The notes under the pieces are model-generated. The model worked only from the letters and a program-made list of their open reading frames with translations. It made no database searches and was not told the DNA's origin. 64,000 nucleotides of DNA from Kineococcus terrestris (lineage in GTDB: Bacteria; Actinomycetota; Actinomycetes; Actinomycetales; Kineococcaceae): NCBI RefSeq assembly GCF_041020765.1, contig NZ_JBEUEJ010000023.1. One strand, 5' to 3'. Made by a program: the position numbers and the translations under genes. Shown here piece after piece: positions 24,106-31,941 of the stretch (positions within the stretch are counted from its first letter, which is position 1; each line of letters begins with the position of its first letter).

Positions 24106-24138
24106 GTCGTTCGTCTCCTTCGGTCGTTCGCGTGGGAG

Positions 24139-24330
24139 TCAGACGGCGTTCTCGGCGAGCCAGGCCCGCACGGCCGCCGGGTCGTAGCGCAGGTGCCGGC
24201 CGACGCGGTAGGCCGCGGGGCCGGTGTGCAGGTAGCGCCACTGGTAGAGCGTGGTGACGGGGACGGCCAGAAAGTCGGCGACCTGCTGGACCGTCCAGAG
24301 CCGGTCAGGTGCCGGGGCGTGGTGGGTCAC
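24139..24330 (-). CDS. xis: Second excisionase-like HTH protein
   Basis: 63 aa, HTH_17 type: LWTVQQVADFLAVPVTTLYQ and the wing RVGRHLRYDPAAVRAWLAEN. This form resembles the Xis of pSAM2-type AICEs more closely than the neighbouring 59-residue protein. Two different excisionase-like genes in a row are unusual; one may be Xis and the other a replication or copy-control regulator. Preceded by repSA with 23 bases between. Confidence 0.88.
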   Translation of the reverse strand: MTHHAPAPDRLWTVQQVADFLAVPVTTLYQWRYLHTGPAAYRVGRHLRYDPAAVRAWLAENAV

Positions 24331-24353
24331 GGGGTTTCTCCTCTCGCGGGTGC

Positions 24354-25913
24354 TCAGTCGATGTCGGGGTGCGCTTCGTCCAGGCGGGCGGCCTCGCGGT
24401 GCTCCCGCGCACGAGCCGCAGCCGAGGCGGCCAGCGCCGCGTCGCCGTTAGTGAGCCAGCCGACGCCCTCGAACGACCACCGCTTGAGCACGACGAGGGC
24501 TGTGCCGTCGTCGGCCTCCTCGGAGTCGCTGCCGAGCAGGCGGAGGGCGTCACCACCCCTTTCTGCCTCCCGCCGGCGACGCCAGGTCCGCCGCTCCTCA
24601 CGCAGGCTGCCGAGGGTCACGGAGTAGCGGCGGGACTTCGTCGAGAAGTGCCCGCGGAACCCGAGCATGTGCAGCCACTTCACCAGCAGCAGCCACGTCT
24701 CCGCGTCCTCGACGATGTCCGCGTTGTCCGGCCCGTCGTCGCCCAGGGCGTCGGCGTCCTCGCCGAGCAGTTTGATCGTGGCCGCGGCCTCAGCAGCGAT
24801 GGACGCCGCGGCACGCAAGATGTTCTTCGGGTGCTGCCCAACGCGCAGCTTCTCGACGTCGTCGCGCGTCATCGGCCGCGCCGAGATGCCGAAGTCCTCT
24901 GCGGCCTTCGTGGCGTACTTCGCGATGTAGGCCGCCACCATCTGCGGGTGCATGTCCCCACGGCTCGCGTTGCGGTTGGCCGCCCCGTGCACCGGCCGCA
25001 CGTCGAGCTGCTCCCCGAATCGCAGCTCCCACGTCGGCGCACCGGCCGTCCACGGCGCCGTCGTGACCCGCACTTCTGAGGCCGCGACGGTCACCGCTTC
25101 GCCGAGCTCCTCAGCCGACACCGGCAGCAGGGGAGCGGGGTAGCCCTCGCCCGGACCGTCGAGCCGGATCAGCGCGTGGAAGTGCACGACGCCGCGGCGC
25201 TGGAACTCCGCGACCTTCGCGAACGACGGCACGACGACGTCCAGGAGTTTCGAGCGCGGAACGCCGAGCTGGTCGGCCAGGCGCCGGCGCAGTCCGATGG
25301 TGAAGCGCCGCCACAACTCCGGCGCGTACCAGTTGAACGCCACGTGCCCGCCGTAGTCGTAGCACTCCGGGCACAGCGGAGTTCCCAACGCCGGATCCTC
25401 CTCGGCATGCACCGCGGAGCACCACATCGCCCGCCCATGCTCGCACCGCGGATGGTCCCGTCGCGGGCGGCATCGGGCCCCGCGACCGCGGGACGGGTCG
25501 TGCCGCGTGGTGTGCACCGCGCCGAACGACGGGGCGGTGAAGGTGGCGAACACCATCGGGTGCTCCGCGACCGTCTCGGGCACGTCCTTGATGCCGCCGG
25601 CAGCACCGGCAAACAGCAGGTGCCACATGTCGCCCTTGTACTCGTGCGAGCACGACGGGCACACCGCCGCACGGCGGTTCCCGCACCGCACGTATGCGAC
25701 GCCGTCCGGCTCGCTCGCGGTGTCGTAGAACTCGACGAGGCGCCCGTCCGCCGTGCGCGTCTCGGTGGCGCCACGCAGCCGGATCGGCCGGGAGCAGTGC
25801 CCGCAGCTTTCGGCCTGCTGCTGCCACCGGTCGAAGTCCGGACGGGCCGCACGGGCGGCCATCTCCGCCACGGCGCCCGGCAGCAGCTCGCCGAGGGACA
25901 CCGGCCCGCTCAC
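24354..25913 (-). CDS. repSA: RepSA-type replication initiator
   Basis: 519 aa. Cys-rich N-terminal part with several zinc-like pairs (CGHCSRPIRL, CGNRRAAVCPSCSHEYKG, CEHGRAMWCSAVH, CPECYDYGGH). HUH motif VVHFHALIRLDG (about residue 240) and the catalytic Tyr region AYIAKYATKAAEDFG (about 325). These are the features of pSAM2 RepSA, a rolling-circle-type initiator that nicks the element's double-strand origin when excised. Stop and start overlaps (ATGA) couple it to the translocase gene upstream. Confidence 0.92.
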   Translation of the reverse strand: MSGPVSLGELLPGAVAEMAARAARPDFDRWQQQAESCGHCSRPIRLRGATETRTADGRLVEFYDTASEPDGVAYVRCGNRRAAVCPSCSHEYKGDMWHLLFAGAAGGIKDVPETVAEHPMVFATFTAPSFGAVHTTRHDPSRGRGARCRPRRDHPRCEHGRAMWCSAVHAEEDPALGTPLCPECYDYGGHVAFNWYAPELWRRFTIGLRRRLADQLGVPRSKLLDVVVPSFAKVAEFQRRGVVHFHALIRLDGPGEGYPAPLLPVSAEELGEAVTVAASEVRVTTAPWTAGAPTWELRFGEQLDVRPVHGAANRNASRGDMHPQMVAAYIAKYATKAAEDFGISARPMTRDDVEKLRVGQHPKNILRAAASIAAEAAATIKLLGEDADALGDDGPDNADIVEDAETWLLLVKWLHMLGFRGHFSTKSRRYSVTLGSLREERRTWRRRREAERGGDALRLLGSDSEEADDGTALVVLKRWSFEGVGWLTNGDAALAASAAARAREHREAARLDEAHPDID

Positions 25914-27346
25914 GACTCCTCCTTGACGAAGCCGAGCCGGGAGGTGGGGGAGTAGTCGCGCACCATCGCCAGGAGGTCCTCGTCGGTGACGTGCGCCGCC
26001 CGGACCCGCACGGGCTCGCGACGGCCCTCGACCAGGACGAAGCCCACCCCCGGTAGCGACTCTGGGATCTGATCACATGCCGCACCCCGCTCCCGGGCGC
26101 CCCGACCGAGGACCATGTCGACCTGCACGTCCTCCGTCACCCGCAGCGCGATGCGGGTGGGGAACAGATCGCGGAAGGGCAGCACGTCCTTGCCCGGGTC
26201 CTGTAGCGCCGCGACGACGATGACTCCCACCGCGCGGCCCTGTGACAGCAGCAGCTGCAGCAGCTCCGCCGACTTCTTGCGCGTCTCCCGGTCGCTGTAG
26301 GCTGTGAGCGCCGCCAGCTCGTCGACGACCAAGACGACCAAGGGGTCACCGGCGCTCGGCTTGTGGAGGCGCGTCAGCCCCAGCAGCCGCTCCTGGCGGT
26401 CCCGCATGAGGGCGACGGCGTCCTCGAGGAGCAGGAGCATGTCGTCGCTCGTGCGGTACGCGAAGCGCGAGAACAGCGCCGTCCCAAAGGTCAGCTCCAT
26501 GCCGCCCTTTGGGTCGACGGCCCAGACCTGGACGAGCCCAGCGCGGATGCCGCTGCACAGGGAGCGGATCAGCGACCACAGCACCGAGCTCTTACCGGCG
26601 TTCGTCGCACCGCCGACCAGGACGTGCGAGCCCAGCAGCCGCAGGCACCACGGGGAGCCGTCCTCCGCCACCCCCAGCGGCAGCGCGAGCAGGTCGGGCA
26701 CCTCGGGCACCGCCAGTGCGGGGACGGACGCACACAGCGGGTCGGTGTGGGTCACGTCCAGCCAGATCCAGCCCGGTCGCTGCACCCGCACCCGGCACGA
26801 CGACTCCGCCAGCGTGTGCGCCAGCGCCTCGGCACGCCCTTCGTAGTCCGCCGGGGACTGTCCCGCCAGCAGCTGCACGAGCAACGAGTCCACGCACGGG
26901 CGGCACTCCACCTTCCGCAGCCGCGGGAGGTACTCGTGGCCGTCGTAGTCCAGCGACAGCCCCGCCGTCACCATCACCGGCTGCCAGTGCCGCCGGTAGC
27001 GCCACCACCCCCACCAGGACGACCGGGCCGGACCTGCGACCCAGCGGCTGAACGACACCGGCCGCACCAGCCACCACGCCGTCAGCAGGAGCGCGACGAT
27101 GCCGAGGGCCAGCAGCACCCACTCCCAGCCGGCACACGCCCACAGCACCGCTGCTGTGAGGAGCGCCAGCGCCACGAGCGGGTGCCGGAGCGCGGCCCCA
27201 CCCAGTCGCAGGAGCAGCCGGCCGACGTTGACCGCCAGGACTCCCCACAGTGACAGCTGCACCTGCGGCACGAGCAAGACGTCCCCGCGCTGGCCCTGCA
27301 CCGCCATCGACCGGCTCGGCGTGGCGGTGACCACCGTGCGCCTCAC
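25910..27346 (-). CDS. traSA: TraSA/FtsK-SpoIIIE-type conjugative DNA translocase
   Basis: 478 aa from GTG at 27346, chosen because it overlaps the stop of the small membrane protein gene by 4 bases. Two or three transmembrane helices lie between residues ~30 and 105, then the motor: Walker A VGGATNAGKSSVLW (about 255), Walker B PLVVLVVDELAALTAYS (about 340) and the sensor-like ALQDPGKDVLPFRDLFPTR. AICE translocases move double-stranded DNA between hyphae, so one protein suffices for conjugation. The C-terminal DNA-recognition domain is short here. Confidence 0.92.
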   Translation of the reverse strand: MRRTVVTATPSRSMAVQGQRGDVLLVPQVQLSLWGVLAVNVGRLLLRLGGAALRHPLVALALLTAAVLWACAGWEWVLLALGIVALLLTAWWLVRPVSFSRWVAGPARSSWWGWWRYRRHWQPVMVTAGLSLDYDGHEYLPRLRKVECRPCVDSLLVQLLAGQSPADYEGRAEALAHTLAESSCRVRVQRPGWIWLDVTHTDPLCASVPALAVPEVPDLLALPLGVAEDGSPWCLRLLGSHVLVGGATNAGKSSVLWSLIRSLCSGIRAGLVQVWAVDPKGGMELTFGTALFSRFAYRTSDDMLLLLEDAVALMRDRQERLLGLTRLHKPSAGDPLVVLVVDELAALTAYSDRETRKKSAELLQLLLSQGRAVGVIVVAALQDPGKDVLPFRDLFPTRIALRVTEDVQVDMVLGRGARERGAACDQIPESLPGVGFVLVEGRREPVRVRAAHVTDEDLLAMVRDYSPTSRLGFVKEES

Positions 27347-27540
27347 AGCGACGTCACCGCCGCCCACACCGCGCGGCCGAGGTGGTCGAACACCGCCTCG
27401 ACCGGCTCGCCGGCGGGCGTCGAGCCCAGCAGGAAGCCCCAGCACGCGGCGAAGAGGAAGACGCCAGGCGCCATGACCCGGCACCGCATGAGCACCACGG
27501 CTAGGGCGCCCAGCACGACGACGACACCGACGACGGTCAT
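27343..27540 (-). CDS. Small two-helix membrane protein of the AICE
   Basis: 65 aa. Two hydrophobic helices (about 1-16 and 22-40) and an amphipathic C-terminus. Overlaps the translocase start by 4 bases (GTGA). Position between traSA and an SCO3933-like gene matches the small Spd-type (plasmid spread) membrane proteins of actinobacterial plasmids and AICEs, but the sequence is too short for a firm family call. Confidence 0.65.
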   Translation of the reverse strand: MTVVGVVVVLGALAVVLMRCRVMAPGVFLFAACWGFLLGSTPAGEPVEAVFDHLGRAVWAAVTSL

Positions 27541-27551
27541 GGCGGCCGTCC

Positions 27552-27872
27552 TCAGGCCGCAGCCGCGGACGGCTTCACCGGCGCGATGCCCGAAGCGCGG
27601 AAGGCGACGCCCGAGCGGTCACCCTGCGACCACGGGATCGCCACCAGCCCGTCGAGCCGCACGAACTCGCCCACGGCGATCTTCGGCTCGGAGTCGATGG
27701 TGACGGTGAGGATCTCCCCGCCGGACTCGTCGAGCGCCATCACCTGCACCTGCCACAGCAGCGCCCCCGTCGAGCGGTCCACCCGCTCCTGCCCCGTCTC
27801 CCGGTCGACCTTGGCCTCGCCCGGCCGGGTCACCATGAAGCGCACGCTGGTCGTGTCCATCTTGATCCGCAC
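27552..27872 (-). CDS. SCO3933-family AICE protein
   Basis: 106 aa from GTG at 27872, with GGGAG 6-8 bases upstream; an ATG at 27860 (MDTTSVRFMV) is the alternative. The pattern DTTSVRFMVTRPGEAKVDRE, then DRSTGALLWQVQVMALDESGG and FVRLDGLVAIPWSQGDRSG is the SCO3933-type protein that sits upstream of tra genes in Streptomyces AICEs. It is regarded as regulatory or accessory to transfer. It is the first gene of the minus-strand transfer/replication/integration operon. Confidence 0.8.
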   Translation of the reverse strand: MRIKMDTTSVRFMVTRPGEAKVDRETGQERVDRSTGALLWQVQVMALDESGGEILTVTIDSEPKIAVGEFVRLDGLVAIPWSQGDRSGVAFRASGIAPVKPSAAAA

Positions 27873-27977
27873 GATCACTCCCGATGTCTCGCGGCAGCTC
27901 GTCCGGCTGCCTGTGAGTCGAGTGCAGCGCCCGGTGCTGGACCCGTGGAAGGTGGCACGACGTAACACGGTGGCGTT

Positions 27978-27995
27978 CCTACGTACTACGTCAGG
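27978..27995. promoter_or_regulatory. Dyad ACGTA-C-TACGT in the divergent control region
   Basis: The ~210-base region between the SCO3933-like gene and the TPR regulator gene holds CCTACGTACTACGTCAGG, with 5-base arms around one C and CCT/AGG outer ends. Its TACGTCA half-site is also found (as TGACGTA) in the dnd control region at 36602-36608. Confidence 0.4.
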
Positions 27996-28082
27996 TGAAT
28001 GTGTCGTCGCCGTCCGCCATGCTGTGAGGAATGCCGCGAGACGCCGCTCAATGACGAGCCGACCTTCGAGCAAGGGGACGCC

Positions 28083-29222
28083 ATGCAGAACGCTCTGCTG
28101 CAGGCCCGGGTGCAGCGCGGGTGGAAGCAATCGCATGTGGTTGTGCGCTTGAGGACTGCCGCGAGCGCGGCTGGCATCACGCTGCCCGCGCCATCGACGC
28201 TCCGCGTCACGCTCTCCGGCTGGGAGAACGGGCACCACCAGCCGGGGGAGCTGTACCGGGACCTCCTCTGCCAAGTCTTCGAGGCGACGGAGGCAGATCT
28301 CCGGATCGGTGCAGTAACGCCTCAGGCGGCAGCCCCTCCGAGCGTGGGGCGAGCCATGGCCGACTACCTCGAGGCGGTCTTCGTGCAGCACTCCTCAGCG
28401 GATTTCCACTTCGGGTCCCAGTACCTGCTCTCGGTCGTCTCCGCGCAGACGGAGCAGGCACAGACATGGGCTGCCGGAGCTCGGGGAGTCCTACGGGAGG
28501 ACCTGCTGCGCATCGGGAACCGCTTCGCCGAGTTCTGCGGCTGGCTCCACCAGGACCAGGCTGACTACATGGGCGCCGAGACGTGGACCCGGCGCGCTCT
28601 CGACATGGCGCAGGAGCTCGCCGACACCGAGCTCGTCGCCTACGCGCTCATGCGCCGGAGCAACATCGCCACGGAGGCCGGCAGGGCGGATGACGGCCCA
28701 CACCTCGCCGAGGCAGCCCTCCGCCACAGCAGGTCGCTGGCGCCGGAAATGCGTGCCCTGGCGCTGCGCCAGAAGGCCGCGGCGCACGCCCTCCGCCAGG
28801 AGGGGCGGGAGTGCACTGAAGCCGTCGGGCTGGGCATGGAGGCGGCTGCGGCGACGACCGGCAGCTTCACGCTGGGGAGCTACTGCACCGTCGCCTACAT
28901 GGGCATGGAGGGCGGCCAGGCGGTCGCCCAGCTCGGCCGCCCGGAGCCTGCGGTGCGCCTGCTCGCCGATGCGGCCGCTGCCTGGCCCGCGGGGCAGGAG
29001 CAAGACAAGGGTCTCTGCCTGGCGCGGCTCGCCAACGCCTACGCGGCGTCGCGGGAGCCGGGCGAGGCCTGCCGTGTCGCTGGCCAGGCTGTCGCCGTGC
29101 TGCGGGCAGCGCCCTCCGCCAGGACGTCTAGCTCTCTCCGCGAGCTGCGGGGGCGGCTGGTGCCGTACCGCCGGCGGCCTGATGTGATGGCCCTGCGAGC
29201 GGAGCTCGCCACAGCGGTGTAG
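28083..29222 (+). CDS. XRE-type regulator with TPR-like C-terminal domain
   Basis: 379 aa. ATG at 28083 chosen for the AAGGGGACGCC ribosome-binding site. N-terminal helix-turn-helix (residues ~3-65; LLQARVQRGWKQSHVVVRLR and LRVTLSGWENGHHQPGELYR). From ~95 onward it is a series of helical hairpins resembling TPR repeats (TRRALDMAQELADTELVAYA, AGRADDGPHLAEAALRHSRS, LADAAAAWPAGQEQDKGLCL). Such HTH-TPR proteins occur as regulators in AICEs, often with a creatininase gene downstream as here. Presumably controls excision/transfer of the element. Confidence 0.82.
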   Translation: MQNALLQARVQRGWKQSHVVVRLRTAASAAGITLPAPSTLRVTLSGWENGHHQPGELYRDLLCQVFEATEADLRIGAVTPQAAAPPSVGRAMADYLEAVFVQHSSADFHFGSQYLLSVVSAQTEQAQTWAAGARGVLREDLLRIGNRFAEFCGWLHQDQADYMGAETWTRRALDMAQELADTELVAYALMRRSNIATEAGRADDGPHLAEAALRHSRSLAPEMRALALRQKAAAHALRQEGRECTEAVGLGMEAAAATTGSFTLGSYCTVAYMGMEGGQAVAQLGRPEPAVRLLADAAAAWPAGQEQDKGLCLARLANAYAASREPGEACRVAGQAVAVLRAAPSARTSSSLRELRGRLVPYRRRPDVMALRAELATAV

Positions 29223-29246
29223 CGGCGAATGAGCGGAGGCGGGAAC

Positions 29247-29981
29247 GTGGACCTGCTCACGACGGCGACGTCGGCTGACGAGAAGGAGCGAGCGGCGGAC
29301 ATCGCCGTCTTGCCTATCGGGAGCTTTGAGCAGCACGGCAGCCACCTGCCGCTCATCACTGACACCGTGATCGCTTGCACTATCGCTAAGGCGATTGCAG
29401 ACGAGTACAATCTATTCCTCCTTCCGCCGATCACCATCAGCTGTTCGCATGAGCACGCCGCTTTTGCTGGGACTGTGAGCATTACCGCGTCGACTCTGAT
29501 GTCGATAATTCGCGATGTGGCCGAGTCTCTGGAGCGGCAGGGGATTCGCAAGCTGCTTCTCGTCAACGGTCACGGCGGCAACTATGTACTGGGCAACGTT
29601 GTGCAGCAGTCGAATGTGCGAGGCCCGCGCTTCATGCTCTATCCGAGTAGCGCTGAGTGGAGCGCCGCTCGACGAGCTGCTGGCTGCATCACCGACTCTC
29701 ACGAGGATATGCACGGAGGGGAGGGGGAGACCTCTGTGCTCCTTTGCTTTGCGCCGCATATGGTCCATGAGAACCGGCGTGAAGCTGACTGGAGAGTGCC
29801 GTCGCGCCCTGATCTCTTGACTTTGGGTATGCGGCACTACGCCCCCACGGGCATCATCGGACGACCGTCTGCGGCCAGCGCAGAAAAGGGCGAAGTGCTT
29901 GTAGCCAGCCTGGTAAATGACGCTGGCCCTCGCATAGCGGCTCTCAGAGGAGAAGTTGGCCATGTGGCGGAGGGGCCGTAG
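29247..29981 (+). CDS. Creatininase-family amidohydrolase (AICE accessory)
   Basis: 244 aa from GTG at 29247, 7 bases after GGAGG; an ATG at 29229 would add six residues. Creatininase metal ligands are visible: VLPIGSFEQHGSHLPLITDT (Glu, His, Asp), CSHEHAAFAGT, LLVNGHGGN and DMHGGEGETSVLL. The family hydrolyses creatinine-type or other cyclic amides; in mobile elements beside HTH-TPR regulators the substrate is unknown, and a signalling role is possible. GC falls visibly from here on compared with the backbone genes. Confidence 0.85.
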   Translation: MDLLTTATSADEKERAADIAVLPIGSFEQHGSHLPLITDTVIACTIAKAIADEYNLFLLPPITISCSHEHAAFAGTVSITASTLMSIIRDVAESLERQGIRKLLLVNGHGGNYVLGNVVQQSNVRGPRFMLYPSSAEWSAARRAAGCITDSHEDMHGGEGETSVLLCFAPHMVHENRREADWRVPSRPDLLTLGMRHYAPTGIIGRPSAASAEKGEVLVASLVNDAGPRIAALRGEVGHVAEGP

Positions 29982-30106
29982 AGCCCAACGTCGATTCGTC
30001 CATTCTGAGCTGCAGGGCATCCGTGCGACCACGAGGGACGCGCCGGCGGACAGTATGACGGTGTGTCGCCAGCGCTGACGCGGCATGGATCAGGTTGGAT
30101 GTCGAC

Positions 30107-31513
30107 ATGAATGGCGAGGTGGGGACGGGGCGCAATCTCTTCGACGGATTCGAGGAGTACAGGTCTCCGACGCAGGAAGAATATCGCAGCGCCCTGCTTG
30201 GAGGAGTGATCGTTCCTGACACGAATGTATTGCGAAATCTCTACCGGTATAACGCTCGAACTCGACAGGATTTGTTCGCGGCGCTCGGTAAGCTGGAAGA
30301 CAGGCTCTGGGTGCCACATCAAGTGGTGCTGGAGTTCATGGAAGGGCTCGATTCGGCCCGGCGGGACATCGAGGAGGATGGTCAAAAGGTCCTCAAAGAT
30401 CTTCGTTCTCAGCGTTACGAAGCGGGTAAGGCGCTAAGGGAATGGGCCAATCGCGTTGATCTACCCAAAATGAAGCTGGAGACGTTTGACAAGAGGATCA
30501 CCGAAGGCTTCAATCGCGTCATCGAGGACATCGAGACTTTCGCCAGCGAAGAACGCCGCGGAGTCCAGGGTAGCTCTAGCGATCAAGTCCTCGATGCCCT
30601 AGAGAAGTTGGTTAGAGGACGTGTCGGAGGTCCCCTTCCTCCAGATGAACACTCTGCTGCCGTCGAGGAAGGAATGCGGCGGGTCGTGGAAAAGATTCCG
30701 CCAGGCTATAAGGATAACCGTAAGAGTGGCCACCGGGCCGCGGGTGACTATCTCGTGTGGAAGCAGGCGATTATGGAAGCTTCCCGGCGCCAATGTCCCC
30801 TGGTCCTTATCACGGCTGACCAGAAGGAAGACTGGTGGCATGAAGAGCGCGGACAGAAGCGAGGACCGCGGCGAGAGCTTATTAGGGAGTTGAGGGGCAC
30901 TGCTGGAGTTCAGCTGTTCCTCAAGAGCCCCAAGGCTTTCCTTGAAGACGCTAAAAACTACCTCGCCGTCGAGATCAGCACCCAGTCTGTTGAAGATGTG
31001 CAGCGCGTGGATGTCTCAGTGGCACTTGAGTTCCTTCGGGCAGATGAAGCCACTAGGACTGGGGGCAGGTATGGTCTTGAGAAGATGCCTGAGGGGTCGG
31101 GCGGTGACTATGCTGAGCGAGTTTCGGAGATGACCCAGCTCGTGAGTTCGGCAACGTCATACGAGGACTTTCTTGACGCTTTCCAGCAGCGGTTTCCCTC
31201 CATCACGCGGCGAGATGAGGCAAGGCGCCGTTCGCGGGGAATCCTCGAGTCTCTGGGCTTCGTCTCCATAGCGGGCGACTCGATTGTTCTCACCGACGCT
31301 GGTCGACAGTACCTTGACGAGCCCAGCCTCGGTCAGCTACAGGAATGTTTGCTTCGGCGGATTCGGGGAGCTGTTGAAATTAAGGAAATGGTGAGCGCGC
31401 TGGATGTGGGCGAGTCGCAAGAGGCTGTCATCGAGCGACCACCGGCGGGAATTAGCTCGACGCAGGCGCTGCGCATCCTGAAGTGGCTCGATCAATTGCA
31501 GCTTCTCAAGTGA
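30107..31513 (+). CDS. PIN-like domain protein (DUF4935 type)
   Basis: 468 aa from ATG at 30107. The N-terminal ~250 residues have PIN-like RNase features: the first Asp in GVIVPDTNVLRNLYRY, the Glu in WVPHQVVLEFMEGL, acidic residues in GDYLVWKQAIMEAS and a final Asp in LVLITADQKEDWWH. A charged helical insertion follows the first half-domain. The C-terminal ~170 residues look like a separate helical/wHTH module (LRILKWLDQLQLLK at the end). PIN-like DUF4935 proteins occur as single-gene cargo in defence islands and may be nucleases activated by infection. It converges on dndE 57 bases away. Low GC suggests separate acquisition. Confidence 0.72.
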   Translation: MNGEVGTGRNLFDGFEEYRSPTQEEYRSALLGGVIVPDTNVLRNLYRYNARTRQDLFAALGKLEDRLWVPHQVVLEFMEGLDSARRDIEEDGQKVLKDLRSQRYEAGKALREWANRVDLPKMKLETFDKRITEGFNRVIEDIETFASEERRGVQGSSSDQVLDALEKLVRGRVGGPLPPDEHSAAVEEGMRRVVEKIPPGYKDNRKSGHRAAGDYLVWKQAIMEASRRQCPLVLITADQKEDWWHEERGQKRGPRRELIRELRGTAGVQLFLKSPKAFLEDAKNYLAVEISTQSVEDVQRVDVSVALEFLRADEATRTGGRYGLEKMPEGSGGDYAERVSEMTQLVSSATSYEDFLDAFQQRFPSITRRDEARRRSRGILESLGFVSIAGDSIVLTDAGRQYLDEPSLGQLQECLLRRIRGAVEIKEMVSALDVGESQEAVIERPPAGISSTQALRILKWLDQLQLLK

Positions 31514-31569
31514 CGGCCGCGCCGCAATTGGCAGTTGTTGCATCAGTGGCGCTCGTTACACCAATTGGG

Positions 31570-31941
31570 CTAGGTCATCGAAAGTAGGGATTCCACGGAA
31601 CGTCGACTGCTGTCGCCGGCCAACATACCGATGCCTCGATGTAGATGCGCTACCAACGTTTGCCTGATGGTAGCTTCGGTTACCTCCCCCAGTTCTTCAA
31701 GTGCCCTTTGTGTGATCAATGCCCGGTAAACGTCGGCGTGTGCACCTGCGAATGTGCGCCAGGTCAGCTCAACGTTGGAGTCGGTGATCACCTCTCGCAC
31801 AAGAGGCACGGTCGGGTCGGCGAGGGACGTGCACAGCGCCCATCGGCAGAGGACATTCCACTGCTTGATGCCAGTATGGCGCTTCAACTTGATCAGTTGG
31901 TCCTTGCCCTGCTGGGACAAGCGAACGGTCTCAAGCGACAT
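31570..31941 (-). CDS. dndE: DNA sulfur modification protein DndE
   Basis: 123 aa from ATG at 31941, overlapping the end of dndD by 11 bases. Typical DndE pattern: MSLETVRLSQQGKDQLIKLK at the N-terminus, GIKQWNVLCRWALCTSLADP with basic residues, ELTWRTFAGAHADVYRALI and a C-terminal HLHRGIGML. DndE forms tetramers and binds nicked DNA in the phosphorothioation complex. A longer frame upstream is within dndD and not a better start. Confidence 0.92.
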   Translation of the reverse strand: MSLETVRLSQQGKDQLIKLKRHTGIKQWNVLCRWALCTSLADPTVPLVREVITDSNVELTWRTFAGAHADVYRALITQRALEELGEVTEATIRQTLVAHLHRGIGMLAGDSSRRSVESLLSMT

